DNA from: Fluviicola sp.
Lineage (GTDB): Bacteria; Bacteroidota; Bacteroidia; Flavobacteriales_D; Crocinitomicaceae
Assembly (NCBI RefSeq): GCF_039596395.1
Contig: NZ_JBCNJT010000003.1
Span: 62,001 to 126,000, forward strand
DNA: 64,000 nt
Direction: 5' to 3'
The notes under the pieces were generated by a model. That model saw only the letters and a program-made list of their open reading frames with translations. It was not told the DNA's origin and did not search any database. Shown in pieces: positions 16,315 to 26,445 of this stretch. Position 1 is the stretch's first letter, and every line of letters begins with the position of its first letter. A program made the position numbers and the translations under genes.

Positions 16315-17661
16315 ATGAAACAAAAAATGAGCTTTCTGGTTGTGATTTTAGCAAGTATGTTCGTTCATACGCTTGCTCAGTCACAAACCGCACTGGAGAA
16401 TTATGTCCGGCAGGGACTCGACTCCAACCTGGTGCTTAAACAGCGTTCTGTTCAGTTGGAAAAAGCGCTTCTGACCTTGAATACGGCGAAAAGCAATTTT
16501 CTGCCTTCCGTGAATTTCAATGCCTCTTATACAACCGCAGAGGGCGGGCGTTATTCCGAACTTCCGGTGGGAGATATGCTGAACCCGGTTTATACGACTT
16601 TAAACCAGATGACCGGAACCAATGCTTTTCCGCAAATCAAGAACGAGCAGATCAACTTCCTTCCGAATAACTTCTACGATACTTACATCCGCACTTCCGT
16701 TCCCCTGCTGAACATGGACATTATTTCCAACAAACGCATCCAGGAGCAAAAAGTGGAATTAAGCAGCCTGGATATGCAGGTTTATGCGCGTGAGTTGGTG
16801 AAGAACATCAAAGTGGCTTACTACAATGTGATCATGGCTTCCAAATCCGTAGAAGTGTATGAGTCGAACGAAAAGATCCTGGAACAGAATGTGGCTTTGA
16901 ACGAAGCGTTGATCAAACAGGGAAAAGGTTTGAAAGTGACTTTAGTAAAAGCTCAAACCGAGTTGATGAAAATGAACACTTCAATTTCAACGGCTAAGAA
17001 CCAATTGAAAAATGCACAGGCCTATTTCAATTTCCTGATCAACAAACCATTGGATTCGGAAATTGTATTAGAAGACGCTTTGTCGGCAAACCCGCAATTG
17101 GAAACGAAACAGGAACGGGAAGAACTTCAATTGATCAATCAATCGATCGAAGTACAGGAATCCGTTTTGAAAATGAACAAGAACTATTGGGTACCGAAAA
17201 TCAACGCATTCCTGGATTTGGGTTCGCAGGGCACGAATTGGGAAGTGAGCAGAAAATCGGCTTACTATATGTTCGGGGTTTCTGCTTCCATTCCCATCTA
17301 CAACGGTTCCCGCAATCAGCAACAGATCAAACAAACGAAATACGAACTGGAAAATGCACGCTTGCAATTGGACCAGGTAGCACAACAATTGGAACTGCAG
17401 CGTACACAAGCATTGCGCAATGTGTTAAACGCACAGGAAAATTGGGAAACGGCTAAAGTTCAATTAGAAGCTTCCAAAGAATACTTTGCGCTGGTTTCCG
17501 GTGCAAACAGGGAAGGGCTTACCAATCAGCTGGAATTCATTGATGCCTCCAATCAAGTGACCAATGCTGAATTGTTTGTCCTCATTCAATATCAAAATTA
17601 CTTGAGTTCACTGGCTGAACTTGAGCGGGCAGCAGCAACATATCCATTGAAATTCAATTAA
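16315..17661 (+). CDS. TolC family outer-membrane efflux channel
   Basis: 448 residues from ATG 16315. A signal peptide (ASMFVHTLAQSQ) is followed by two outer-membrane-factor repeats with long alpha-helical coiled coils, e.g. LETKQEREELQLINQSIEVQ and YELENARLQLDQVAQQLELQ. It should form the trimeric channel for the RND pump encoded downstream. The adaptor gene starts 14 bp after its stop. A GTG at 16288 would extend it upstream through the operator and is not preferred. Confidence 0.92.
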   Translation: MKQKMSFLVVILASMFVHTLAQSQTALENYVRQGLDSNLVLKQRSVQLEKALLTLNTAKSNFLPSVNFNASYTTAEGGRYSELPVGDMLNPVYTTLNQMTGTNAFPQIKNEQINFLPNNFYDTYIRTSVPLLNMDIISNKRIQEQKVELSSLDMQVYARELVKNIKVAYYNVIMASKSVEVYESNEKILEQNVALNEALIKQGKGLKVTLVKAQTELMKMNTSISTAKNQLKNAQAYFNFLINKPLDSEIVLEDALSANPQLETKQEREELQLINQSIEVQESVLKMNKNYWVPKINAFLDLGSQGTNWEVSRKSAYYMFGVSASIPIYNGSRNQQQIKQTKYELENARLQLDQVAQQLELQRTQALRNVLNAQENWETAKVQLEASKEYFALVSGANREGLTNQLEFIDASNQVTNAELFVLIQYQNYLSSLAELERAAATYPLKFN

Positions 17662-17675
17662 AAAACTATTCGATT

Positions 17676-18719
17676 ATGAAAAATGTAGTCATTCCGGCGC
17701 TGTTTCTTTCATTTTTGGTTGCTTCCTGCGGCTCGAAAGAAAAGCCAACCAATGAAATTCCAAAAGCAGAAATCATCCCGGTAAAACTGGAATCTATCCG
17801 GTCGATGAATTCCTACGAAGAAATCCATGTTTCCGGTCAGTTCACCACAGACGATGAAACGTATTTGTCTTTCCTTTCGGGTGGAGTTATCCAGAAGTTA
17901 TATGTCAAAGAGGGCGATAAAGTGCGCAAAGGACAATTGCTGGCAACCCTGGACCTGACCCTGGTAAAAGCTACCGTGAGCCAGGCAAAACTGGGATTGG
18001 AAAAAGCTAAACGCGATTTGGAACGTGCGAAGAATCTGCAAAAAGAAGGCTTTGCAACCCTGGAACAAATGCAAAATGCGCAAACTGCTTGCGATGTTGC
18101 ACAGGAACAATTGCAATCGGCGTTATTCAACATGAAGTACGCGGAGATCAGAGCCGTTTCAAACGGTTTTATCCTCAAAAAAATGGCTAACCAGGGACAA
18201 TTGGTGAGCAGCGGAACACCGGTTTTTCAAACAAACGGCGCAGGTTCCAATTCCTTTAAGTTGAAAGTAGGTGTTAGTGACCGGCAGTGGAGCCAGATCC
18301 AAATCGGGGACGAAGCAACGGTCCAGGCAGATGTTTTTAAAAACAAGACTTTGAAAGCAAAAGTTTCCCGCAAGTCAGAGAGCATAGACCCGTATAGCGG
18401 AACATTTACCGTGGAACTGGAATTGCAGGGCAAATTGCCGGAAGGACTGGCAAGCGGTGTTTTCGGAAAAGCAACGATCAAACTTTCCGAAACTTCCGAG
18501 AACTGGAAAATTCCTTACGAAGCATTGCTGGACGGAAACGCAGACGATGGGTATGTCTTTATTTCGAACGATCAGAAAACGGTGAAGAAAGTTCCGGTGA
18601 AGATTGAGAACCTCGACCAGAATGTTGTGGAAATCTCCGAAGGCCTGGAAGGATACAAATACGTAATCGTTTCCGGCGGGCCTTACCTGAACGAGAATTC
18701 GACCATTTCATCCAAGTAA
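17676..18719 (+). CDS. RND efflux periplasmic adaptor (membrane fusion protein), lipoprotein
   Basis: 347 residues with a lipobox (FLVASCGSK), so it is lipid-anchored on the periplasmic side. The biotinyl-lipoyl-like domain appears in two halves around a helical hairpin: IQKLYVKEGDKVRKGQLLATLD, then the coiled coil AKLGLEKAKRDLERAKNLQKEG, then AEIRAVSNGFILKKMANQGQLV. A beta-barrel domain follows. It links the RND pump with the TolC channel. The pump gene starts 10 bp downstream. Confidence 0.93.
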   Translation: MKNVVIPALFLSFLVASCGSKEKPTNEIPKAEIIPVKLESIRSMNSYEEIHVSGQFTTDDETYLSFLSGGVIQKLYVKEGDKVRKGQLLATLDLTLVKATVSQAKLGLEKAKRDLERAKNLQKEGFATLEQMQNAQTACDVAQEQLQSALFNMKYAEIRAVSNGFILKKMANQGQLVSSGTPVFQTNGAGSNSFKLKVGVSDRQWSQIQIGDEATVQADVFKNKTLKAKVSRKSESIDPYSGTFTVELELQGKLPEGLASGVFGKATIKLSETSENWKIPYEALLDGNADDGYVFISNDQKTVKKVPVKIENLDQNVVEISEGLEGYKYVIVSGGPYLNENSTISSK

Positions 18720-18729
18720 TACTTCGAGC

Positions 18730-21700
18730 ATGAAAATAGCAACTTACGCAGTACGCAACTACCAATTTACTTTGGTGTTGTTCGTCATGGCGATCGCTTT
18801 GGGAGTGAATACGCTGTTGACGATGCCTCGAAGTGAGGACCCTGCTACCAATTCCCCGATGTTCCCGGTGATCGTGGTTTATCCCGGAACAAGTCCGTCG
18901 GATATGGAAGAATTGGTGGTGAAGCCGCTGGAAAAACAGATTTACAGCCTGGAAAACATCAAACGGATCAAAACCCAGATCAAAGACGGTGTGGCGATCA
19001 TGCAGGTCGAGTACAAATACGAATCGGACGTGAATGAAAAGTTCCAGGAACTGACCCGCGAAGTCAACGGAATGCGTTCCGAACTTCCGGATGAGATCCT
19101 GAGCATCGAAGTGAAGAAACTGGTAGCTTCGGATGTAAACGTCATTCAAACGGCATTGATCAGTGAAAATGCATCGCGGAAATCCCTGAAACGGGTAGCA
19201 GAAGATTTGCAGGAAGAACTGGAAAAACTGCCGGAACTGAAGAATGTCAAAATCCACGGTTTGTCGGATGAGCAGGTACGTATTGACCTGAGAACAGATA
19301 AACTGGCGCAGTTGCACCTTCCTTTAAATGCGGTGGTGGGAACTTTGCAAAGTGAGATCGCGAATATTCCGGGAGGAAGTATCGATGTGGGAACAAAGTC
19401 CCTGAACGTGAAAACGAGCGGGAATTATGTGTCGCTGGATGAAATTGCAAATACCATTATTTATGCTTCCGAAGGAAAAACCATTCCGCTGAAAGATGTA
19501 GCGGATGTTTATTACGATTTTTCAGAAACAAAGCACATTACGCGACTGAACGGTCACCGCTGTGTGTTTGTAACGGCTGCGCAAAAGGAAGGATTCAATA
19601 TTTCCGAAACACAGAAGAAATACCAAAAAGTATTGGATGAATTTGATCCGCACATTCCTTCCAACATCGACCTGGTGAATCATTTTGACCAGGGAGACAA
19701 TGTGAATACGCGTTTGGGCGGTTTGGGTATGGATTTCCTGATTGCCATTCTCCTGGTGGCAATTACCCTGCTTCCTTTGGGGGGAAGAGCTTCATTGGTG
19801 GTAATGATTTCCATCCCGCTTTCCCTGGCAATCGGATTGGTGCTTCTGAATGTGATGGGATACAACATCAACCAGCTGAGTATTGTTGGTTTGGTGGTGG
19901 CACTCGGATTATTGGTCGACGACAGTATCGTGGTGGTTGAAAATATCGAACGCTGGCTGCGCGAAGGTCATTCCCGCATGGATGCAACCTTAATGGCGAC
20001 CCAGCAGATCGGCCTTTCGGTGATCGGTTGTACCGTTACATTGATCATTGCCTTTTTACCGCTGGTATTCCTGCCGGAAGTTGCCGGTGATTTTATCCGC
20101 AGTCTTCCGATGGCGGTTATTGCGAGTGTTTTGGCTTCCATGCTGGTTTCGCTCACGATTATCCCGTTCTTGTCGAGCCGTTTGCTGAAACAACACCAGG
20201 GACAACACGACGGGAATATTTTCCTGAGAGCTTTGCAAAAAGCCATTTCCGGTACTTACTCCGTGTTGCTGGATAAAGCGTTGAAAAGACCCATCATTAC
20301 GTTGACCGTAGCACTGGCGATCTTTGTCGGATCTTTGGCTTTGTTCCCGGTAATCGGTTTCAGTTTGTTCCCGGCTTCGGAAAAACCGCAGTTCATGGTG
20401 AATGTTTCGGCGCCTTTGCAGACAAACCTGAATCACACGAATGAGATTACGAAATACGTCGAGAAGGAATTAAGCAAAATTCCGGAAGTGAAATACTACG
20501 CTTCCAATGTGGGGAAAGGTAACCCGCAGGTTTATTACAACGTAGCGCAGGAAAACGAACGCACGGATTTCGCACAGGTCTTCGTTCAGCTGGATAAGCA
20601 TACAGGCGTTGACAAGAAACAGGAAATTGCGGATCATTTGCGTTCCATCTTCGATGAGTACCCTGGAGCCAAGATCGAAGTGAAGAATTTCGAACAGGGC
20701 CCGCCGATGGTTGCCCCGGTTGAAGTACGCCTTTCGGGAGATAACCTGGATACCTTGCGAAAACTGGCCCAGGAAGTGGAAACCTTGTTGAAGGAAACCC
20801 CGGGAACCATGTACGTCAACAACCCGGTGAGCAACCTGAAATCCGATTTCAAACTGGTCATTTCTAAAGAAAAAGCACGTGCTTTGGGGATAAATACCGT
20901 TGATATTGACCGGACAGTGCGCCTGGCAATTGCCGGAGTCGACCTGGGAACATTTTCAGATCAGAACAACGACGAGTTTTCGATGTTGCTGACTACGCAT
21001 AAAGGTGAGCGCGCAACTTTGGATGTGTTCAATCAATTGTACATCAATAACCAGCAGGGGCAAGCCATTTTACTTTCCCAGATCGCGCGCCTGGAACTGG
21101 AAAGTTCTCCTTTATTCATCAATCACCTGAACAAGGTCCGCACGGTTTCGGTGAGTGCTTTTGCCCAAAAAGGGGTTTTGGCAGACAACCTGATCAATGA
21201 AGTAATTGCGAAAATGGATGCGAAGAAGCTTCCGCGTGGTTATTCCTATGTAATGGGAGGTGAATTTGAATCGCGCAACGAATCGTTCGGTGGTTTCAAT
21301 ACCATTATTACGATTACGGTTTTCCTGTTCGTCGCCGTACTGATCCTGTTGTTCAAAACATTCAAAAGTACGCTGATCGTATTGTCGGTTATTCCGCTTG
21401 GAATTGTAGGAGCGGTGATTGCGCTTTGGATGACAGGGAATTCGCTTTCCTTCGTTGCGGTAATCGGATTGATCGCATTGGCTGGAATTGAAGTGAAAAA
21501 CTCGATTTTGCTCGTTGATTTTACCAATCACCTGCGTGAAGAAGGGCGAACCCTGGACGAAGCGATCCGTGAAGCCGGAGAAGTCCGTTTCTTACCGATC
21601 GTACTCACATCGCTCACAGCAATCGGAGGATTGATACCGATCGCAATTTCTACCAATCCGCTGATTTCGCCGTTGGCCATTGTATTGATCGGAGGATTGA

Positions 21701-21783
21701 TCAGTTCTACTTTGCTTTCGCGGGTTGTCACACCGATTATTTACAAATTGATCCCGCCGAAGGTGGAAGTGAAAAAACAATGA
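18730..21783 (+). CDS. RND superfamily efflux pump, inner-membrane component
   Basis: 1017 residues, the full length of an AcrB/HAE1-type proton-driven transporter with 12 membrane segments and two large periplasmic loops. The TM4 motif reads VALGLLVDDSIVVVENIERW, with the paired acidic residues needed for proton relay. The TM10 region has ALAGIEVKNSILLVDFTNHL. The N-terminal DPATNSPMFPVIVVYPGTSP segment is typical of porter domains. It is the last gene of the tolC-adaptor-pump operon and ends in a strong hairpin terminator. Substrates cannot be predicted; drug or bile/detergent-like compounds are usual for HAE1, and no metal-binding motif was noticed. Confidence 0.94.
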   Translation: MKIATYAVRNYQFTLVLFVMAIALGVNTLLTMPRSEDPATNSPMFPVIVVYPGTSPSDMEELVVKPLEKQIYSLENIKRIKTQIKDGVAIMQVEYKYESDVNEKFQELTREVNGMRSELPDEILSIEVKKLVASDVNVIQTALISENASRKSLKRVAEDLQEELEKLPELKNVKIHGLSDEQVRIDLRTDKLAQLHLPLNAVVGTLQSEIANIPGGSIDVGTKSLNVKTSGNYVSLDEIANTIIYASEGKTIPLKDVADVYYDFSETKHITRLNGHRCVFVTAAQKEGFNISETQKKYQKVLDEFDPHIPSNIDLVNHFDQGDNVNTRLGGLGMDFLIAILLVAITLLPLGGRASLVVMISIPLSLAIGLVLLNVMGYNINQLSIVGLVVALGLLVDDSIVVVENIERWLREGHSRMDATLMATQQIGLSVIGCTVTLIIAFLPLVFLPEVAGDFIRSLPMAVIASVLASMLVSLTIIPFLSSRLLKQHQGQHDGNIFLRALQKAISGTYSVLLDKALKRPIITLTVALAIFVGSLALFPVIGFSLFPASEKPQFMVNVSAPLQTNLNHTNEITKYVEKELSKIPEVKYYASNVGKGNPQVYYNVAQENERTDFAQVFVQLDKHTGVDKKQEIADHLRSIFDEYPGAKIEVKNFEQGPPMVAPVEVRLSGDNLDTLRKLAQEVETLLKETPGTMYVNNPVSNLKSDFKLVISKEKARALGINTVDIDRTVRLAIAGVDLGTFSDQNNDEFSMLLTTHKGERATLDVFNQLYINNQQGQAILLSQIARLELESSPLFINHLNKVRTVSVSAFAQKGVLADNLINEVIAKMDAKKLPRGYSYVMGGEFESRNESFGGFNTIITITVFLFVAVLILLFKTFKSTLIVLSVIPLGIVGAVIALWMTGNSLSFVAVIGLIALAGIEVKNSILLVDFTNHLREEGRTLDEAIREAGEVRFLPIVLTSLTAIGGLIPIAISTNPLISPLAIVLIGGLISSTLLSRVVTPIIYKLIPPKVEVKKQ

Positions 21784-21789
21784 TTACAT

Positions 21790-21824
21790 GTGGAGACGCG
21801 ATTAATCGCGTCTCCACTGTTTTT
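21790..21824 (+). terminator. Terminator after the RND operon (perfect 28-bp palindrome)
   Basis: GTGGAGACGCGATT followed directly by its exact reverse complement (21790-21817), then TGTTTTT. The 14-bp arms meet without a separate loop. Confidence 0.85.
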
Positions 21825-21869
21825 ATACAAATACTGCAAATGGCTTATTGCTGCGAAAATCGACTTCCG

Positions 21870-21877
21870 TAATTTCG
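21870..21877 (+). promoter_or_regulatory. Putative variant -7 element (TAnnTTCG) of the WG-repeat gene
   Basis: TAATTTCG lies 15 nt before ATG 21893. The same TAnnTTCG variant precedes three other genes here (43725, 55657 and 55996), so it may be a real promoter form in this genome. Confidence 0.4.
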
Positions 21878-21892
21878 TTTCAAATAAACTAC

Positions 21893-24526
21893 ATGAAGCA
21901 GCTACCAGCTATTTTCTTCCTCTTCCTGGCATTTCAGGGCTTTTGCCAGATGGACCCGGAACGGGAAAACGATACCCTCAAATTCATCAAAGTAAACGGG
22001 AAAGTGGGGTTGGTCAACCGGAACACCGGGAAGTCAGTCCTTGAACCGGCATATACGGATTTGAAAATCGAGCCTTGGGGGATTCGGTTTTTTGACGGGG
22101 AATTGCAGGGATTTTTACCGAAAGGATTTGACCGGCCAATTCCGGCAAACTACAAAGAGATTACGCAAGTTTACAGTTATTTCGAGGCACGAACTGAAAA
22201 CGGGACCATGGATTTGTATTTCGGTACGGAACTCATAGCGAGCGACCTGGATGCGGAGGTCAAATTATCCGAAGAAGACGTGCTTTTGGAAGCGGGGCTG
22301 ATTATGGTTCGCAAAGACGAAAAATCGGGAATTATCGACCAAAAAGGAACTGTTGTTGTTCCTTTCGAATATTCCACTGTTGAACGCGTAAAATCCTTTC
22401 CATATGCATTGAAAAATGCAGCACCGGCAGACTATATTTTGGTGTTGGATAAATCGCCCTATTTCTACAGTCCGGAAGCTGGTGGTTATTATAGCCTGGG
22501 TGCTCCGGAATACGTGCTCATGAAAGCAGACGGAACGTTAATTTCCGATTCTGTTTTTACGGAAGTTTCGGAGGTGAACCCGGATAAGAACGAGATGAGT
22601 TTGAGGTTGACCAAAAAGCTGGCAACGCTGAACAGTCAATTCGAAATCACCTATTCTCCTTATGTGGATGTCCAGGAATTTATGGAGTGGAAGTTCGGAT
22701 TTACCGGAACGGAACAGGTGATCCATAACCTGTTTAACCAGGCGGTTGATACCTTTGTTTTTGTAAGTGTTCCGGTCAAACTGTCGTGGGTCTACACGGA
22801 AGATGGAGAAATGACATCAAACTATTACACCGAGCCTCTTTTTGAAGACTTTGTATATGTCCAAAAGATGACAAGTGGAGACGACTTTGAACTTCTGACA
22901 GCGATTTACGACCTGAAAAACGAACAAGTGGTTTCCGGTTGGGAGAAAACAATCACGTTCGTGAGTAAAGGCATTCATCCTTCCGGATCGATTGTTTGGA
23001 TTTATAAGAACGAAGTTGACCGGATGGCTTTCGGCCTTTCAAACGGAAAACGATCTGATTACGACTACCTGGATATTTATCACGTCGGAAATCAATTCTA
23101 CGCATTCAAAAAGCCGGAAGACACCGTTTACATACTCTGCGAACTGGTGGGAGATTCTGCTTTTGTGGAACGGGGTAAACTGGAGAAGAGTTTCGGAAGC
23201 CTGAATTATATTGGCGCAGATACCCGGAGTGTCCAGGAGTTTGACCCGGAACATGCCAATGGTTATGTAGACGATTTCGGGAATTATTATGCTTATCGGG
23301 GAACCGAGCCGGAAAATCTGCATCCTGCTTTCAGAACACCTTTTACGATCTTCAAAAACGCACATGGAACATTCGGATTTATTTCCTGGAATGGAAAAGT
23401 GCGTGATTTGGATGCAGACACCCTTTTCCAAAGCCCGCTTTCCAGCAGTTTATTGGAGTATCGTTCCGGAAATCTTTGGGGCGCGGCAGACATTGCTTGG
23501 GGATCCGTGTTCCGGGCAGACCGTCCGTCACCGGGCTTTTTCTACCTGCTCGACGGCCTTGCTTTGATCTATCGCCTGGGAGAAGATGAAAAGCATTATG
23601 TGGATCACAAAGGACGCACTTTTTATTCCGTAAATACCGAAAGGGGCATTTCCAAAAAAGGGAAATTCAAAGGATCAGAAATGTATTCGGATTTTGAAGA
23701 TACCTACGATAAAAAGACAGCGGTGATTCCCTATCAATACACGGAAATTCTGCAAACCTGGGACGGCATTCACTTTTTGGCGAAAGGAACGGATAAAAAA
23801 TGGGGGATCATTTCTTCCTATGCCGACACCCTTTTTCCTTTCCAATACGACGAACTGCGATTCGGGGCCAGCAAAGAAAATAGCATTCCGGTTGAATTTC
23901 CATACCGGGATTACGACGAACAATGTTTTACGAGAATAGGCGGGTTTCATGGGATTTTAAGCCTGAACCTGCGAAAGGAAATCCCAGCGATTTACAACCG
24001 GGTAAATTATGTTCCGGATGCAGCTTTTATCGTGGAGAAGAACGGGAAATTCGGCGTGTATGATTACAACCTGGATGAAAAGATCCAACCGGTTTTGGAT
24101 GAAGCTTTTATTGCATCTTCCGGCTTCGGGAAATATTTCCTGCGTGCGAGAATAGGAAACAAGTGGTACAATATGGAATTCTTCGAAGGGAAAGTTCCCG
24201 GCCAAACTACTTTTCTTCAGGCACCTGCTTTTGATCTGGTGATCAATGAAACCGGTTTTGTGAAAACACCGACGGGTTATGAAGCGCGTGATTTCAACAA
24301 CGTACTGCTCCGCGAAGAAGCTGTGATGTCTGATTACCTGGATGAGAACCAGTTCCTGTTTAAAGATGGGAAGATCTTCCTCATTGATCTCAAAGGAAAA
24401 GTATTGTACCCGGAAGGATTGACGAACATCGTGATCCTGGAAGACGGCCGTGTGGTGAGCGTGGAAAACGGGGTGACCTATTCTTATGCAACCTGGAAGA
24501 AACGCAAAGAAAATTTTACGGAATGA
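21893..24526 (+). CDS. WG-repeat-containing secreted protein
   Basis: 877 residues with a signal peptide (FFLFLAFQGFCQ). Several WG repeats are visible, each with a G[LIV]-x-[DN]-x-x-G pattern and a following P-x-x-Y/F: GKVGLVNRNTGKSVLEPAY, EKSGIIDQKGTVVVPFEY, KKWGIISSYADTLFPFQY and GKFGVYDYNLDEKIQPVL. The repeats make beta structures with unknown partners. No T9SS sorting domain is seen at the C-terminus, so it is probably periplasmic or surface-exposed by another route. The frame is open further upstream, but the signal peptide defines ATG 21893. Stands alone. Confidence 0.8.
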   Translation: MKQLPAIFFLFLAFQGFCQMDPERENDTLKFIKVNGKVGLVNRNTGKSVLEPAYTDLKIEPWGIRFFDGELQGFLPKGFDRPIPANYKEITQVYSYFEARTENGTMDLYFGTELIASDLDAEVKLSEEDVLLEAGLIMVRKDEKSGIIDQKGTVVVPFEYSTVERVKSFPYALKNAAPADYILVLDKSPYFYSPEAGGYYSLGAPEYVLMKADGTLISDSVFTEVSEVNPDKNEMSLRLTKKLATLNSQFEITYSPYVDVQEFMEWKFGFTGTEQVIHNLFNQAVDTFVFVSVPVKLSWVYTEDGEMTSNYYTEPLFEDFVYVQKMTSGDDFELLTAIYDLKNEQVVSGWEKTITFVSKGIHPSGSIVWIYKNEVDRMAFGLSNGKRSDYDYLDIYHVGNQFYAFKKPEDTVYILCELVGDSAFVERGKLEKSFGSLNYIGADTRSVQEFDPEHANGYVDDFGNYYAYRGTEPENLHPAFRTPFTIFKNAHGTFGFISWNGKVRDLDADTLFQSPLSSSLLEYRSGNLWGAADIAWGSVFRADRPSPGFFYLLDGLALIYRLGEDEKHYVDHKGRTFYSVNTERGISKKGKFKGSEMYSDFEDTYDKKTAVIPYQYTEILQTWDGIHFLAKGTDKKWGIISSYADTLFPFQYDELRFGASKENSIPVEFPYRDYDEQCFTRIGGFHGILSLNLRKEIPAIYNRVNYVPDAAFIVEKNGKFGVYDYNLDEKIQPVLDEAFIASSGFGKYFLRARIGNKWYNMEFFEGKVPGQTTFLQAPAFDLVINETGFVKTPTGYEARDFNNVLLREEAVMSDYLDENQFLFKDGKIFLIDLKGKVLYPEGLTNIVILEDGRVVSVENGVTYSYATWKKRKENFTE

Positions 24527-24534
24527 TATTCATT

Positions 24535-24677
24535 AACCGCAGAGAGAAGAAGAGCGCAAAGTTTTTGAGTGAGCCCTTTATTGTTATTAAGAGAAAAAAA
24601 CTATTGTGTTTTAAAAATATTAGTCCTCTATAAGGCATTCTGAATAACACCTTTGCGTCCTCTGTTTCTTTGCGGTA
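24535..24677. repeat. Inverted repeat with 27-nt arms (CCGCAGAG type), no gene inside
   Basis: The left arm 24535-24561 and the right arm 24651-24677 are imperfect reverse complements separated by 89 bp of AT-rich sequence without an ORF. The left arm is identical over 27 of 27 bases to 38966-38992, the left arm of the copy that carries a GxxExxY gene. It sits 8 bp after the WG-protein stop. Confidence 0.88.
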
Positions 24678-24720
24678 AAAATTACCCCTGATCGAACAAA
24701 GAACGCAAAGTGTTACGTAT

Positions 24721-25524
24721 TTATACCGGTTGGTGTTTTTTCATTTCTTCATACACGCCATCCCACAATTGCTTGCGCATTTCCAGGGATTTGATCGAGT
24801 AGGTTTTCGCTTCTTCCCATTTTTGAGAGTCGTTTCCACACAATTCGCTGACCATCTGAAGGGCCAGGTGTCCGTGATGATCTCCGTCCACTTCAATGTG
24901 ACGGTCCAGGTAGAACTTGAACGTGGTCAATTGAGCCGGGAATTTGGCATTCAAATCGCTGACAATGTTGTGGAACATATTCGGGATGAGGTCTTCTCTT
25001 CCGAAGGTAAATACAGCCGCGATCACATGCGGTTTTTTTGTTGCAATGACCTCGAATGTAAAGCGGAGGAAACGTTTTGCCGCTTCAGGAATAGAAACTG
25101 CTTCAATAGCTTCCTCCACGGTTTTCCCCTGCTGGATTTGAGCAAAAAGCGCATCGATTCCTTCACGTGAAGCCCCGGTTTGCTCCATCGCTTCCAGGTA
25201 CAATTCGAAATGGCTTTTACGGATACCGTCTCCGTTTTTCACATCTTCTTCCGAAGCCAGGTCGGATTCTTCCCCGCACACGATCTCATTGATGAGGTAG
25301 CGTACTTCTGCGGAACCAACGGGAAACCATGGAACCTGTGTGCACGTCAATTGATTTTGAAGTGCTTTCAGCAGCGACATAAAATCCCAAACCGCATAAA
25401 TATGGTGTTCCATAAAAATGCGGATGTCTTCGATCGATTGGATCGCTTTGTAGCTGGGATGGTTTACTACTTCCTGGCGAACTTCTTCAAGTCCTGCCTG
25501 TATTTGTTTAATTTCCTGTGTCAT
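24721..25524 (-). CDS. DUF3050 domain-containing protein (heme-oxygenase-like fold)
   Basis: 267 residues spanning a whole DUF3050 domain. Characteristic are DIRIFMEHHIYAVWDFMSLLKALQ (from about residue 29, broken here at the family's conserved HxYAVWDF) and a later DRHIEVDGDHHGH with multiple histidines that could bind metal. The fold is predicted in the literature to resemble heme oxygenase; the reaction is unknown. Cytoplasmic, no signal. It is 12 bp downstream of the DoxX-like gene on the same strand, so these two are probably co-transcribed. Confidence 0.82.
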   Translation of the reverse strand: MTQEIKQIQAGLEEVRQEVVNHPSYKAIQSIEDIRIFMEHHIYAVWDFMSLLKALQNQLTCTQVPWFPVGSAEVRYLINEIVCGEESDLASEEDVKNGDGIRKSHFELYLEAMEQTGASREGIDALFAQIQQGKTVEEAIEAVSIPEAAKRFLRFTFEVIATKKPHVIAAVFTFGREDLIPNMFHNIVSDLNAKFPAQLTTFKFYLDRHIEVDGDHHGHLALQMVSELCGNDSQKWEEAKTYSIKSLEMRKQLWDGVYEEMKKHQPV

Positions 25525-25535
25525 GGAATCGTATG

Positions 25536-25904
25536 TTATTTAAAGACTTTATTCAATTTGTGATGGCTCCAGTAGGAAATTGCGAGCAATGCAAAAATAA
25601 CGAGCGGGAAGAATGTCGAACCCTGCATTCCGTCTGTCCATGCCAATGCATAAAATGCCGACAAAACATCGAGGAATAAACCGAAGTAAGCCCATTCTTT
25701 GATGCGGTTTCCTGCAAAAGGCAAGAGCAGTACCAACGCCCCGATTGCTTTTAGAATTCCCAGTTCCCAGTGGAACCAAAGTGGTAAATCCAGATGTCTC
25801 ATGCCTTCTTTGGCAAGTGGAGCATTCAAGAAGAAAACTCCGGGAATAATGAATAAACCGATCAGGCTGGTGCTGACCCAAAATGTAATTTTAACTCCTT
25901 TCAT
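25536..25904 (-). CDS. DoxX-like family membrane protein
   Basis: 122 residues with four predicted membrane helices, the DoxX/SURF4-like layout: ITFWVSTSLIGLFIIPGVFF, then ELGILKAIGALVLLLPF, EWAYFGLFLDVLSAFYALAW, and FPLVIFALLAISYWSHH. Function unknown; DoxX-like proteins are often linked with redox or detoxification. The start is ATG 25904; a TTG at 25919 would add five residues. It precedes the DUF3050 gene with an 11-bp gap. Confidence 0.75.
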   Translation of the reverse strand: MKGVKITFWVSTSLIGLFIIPGVFFLNAPLAKEGMRHLDLPLWFHWELGILKAIGALVLLLPFAGNRIKEWAYFGLFLDVLSAFYALAWTDGMQGSTFFPLVIFALLAISYWSHHKLNKVFK

Positions 25905-25939
25905 GGTAGTGCGTTTCAATAATTATTAAGTAGATATTC

Positions 25940-26344
25940 TCACATTTTTGAAAAATCCATGTAAAGGCCGTTCCAGCGATGTCCGTCCAGGTCTGCAAAA
26001 GCAAAACCGTACATCCAGCCCTGGATTTCTGCCGGTTCAGCAAACACTTTTCCACCGGCTTTTTTCACCTTTTCAGCCAGTTCATCGATTTCTTCCCTGC
26101 TTTCTGCATCAAATGAGATAAGCATTTGAGCGGTTTTCGAAGTGTCGTTCATTTCCAGTCCGCCATTGACATGCTTGAATGATTCCGCATTGAATAACAT
26201 CACAACGGATTTTCCCGCCTGGAAACAAGCACGATCTCCGGGAGCAGACCGTTCCGGTTTGGGTGTGAAACCGATTGTTGTGAAAAATGCCTGTGAAGCA
26301 TCCACATCTTTAGCCGGCAAATTCAGCCAAATTTCTTTTGTCAT
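25940..26344 (-). CDS. VOC family protein (glyoxalase/bleomycin-resistance fold)
   Basis: 134 residues. The vicinal-oxygen-chelate fold shows as two beta-alpha-beta-beta-beta modules: MTKEIWLNLPAKDVDASQAFF at the N-terminus (split by the family's beta1-alpha1) and the closing GGKVFAEPAEIQGW-MYGFAFADLDGHRW segment. The family includes dioxygenases, glyoxalases and resistance proteins; the substrate is unknown. The start is ATG 26344. It lies 35 bp upstream of the DoxX-like gene on the same strand and may belong to the same transcript. Confidence 0.82.
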   Translation of the reverse strand: MTKEIWLNLPAKDVDASQAFFTTIGFTPKPERSAPGDRACFQAGKSVVMLFNAESFKHVNGGLEMNDTSKTAQMLISFDAESREEIDELAEKVKKAGGKVFAEPAEIQGWMYGFAFADLDGHRWNGLYMDFSKM

Positions 26345-26445
26345 ATTTTTCAGTAATAATGGTTGTAAAAATAATGATTTGAAACTAGCTAAATTCCGGT
26401 TCAATGTCAATTAAAAATGAGCAGAAAGCATCGCGGACTGATTCG

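Noticed and set aside
18559-19317. 252-residue open frame antisense to the adaptor/RND junction
   Set aside because: It lies wholly opposite well-supported RND genes, has a biased composition (Phe/His/Arg-rich), and shows no motif.
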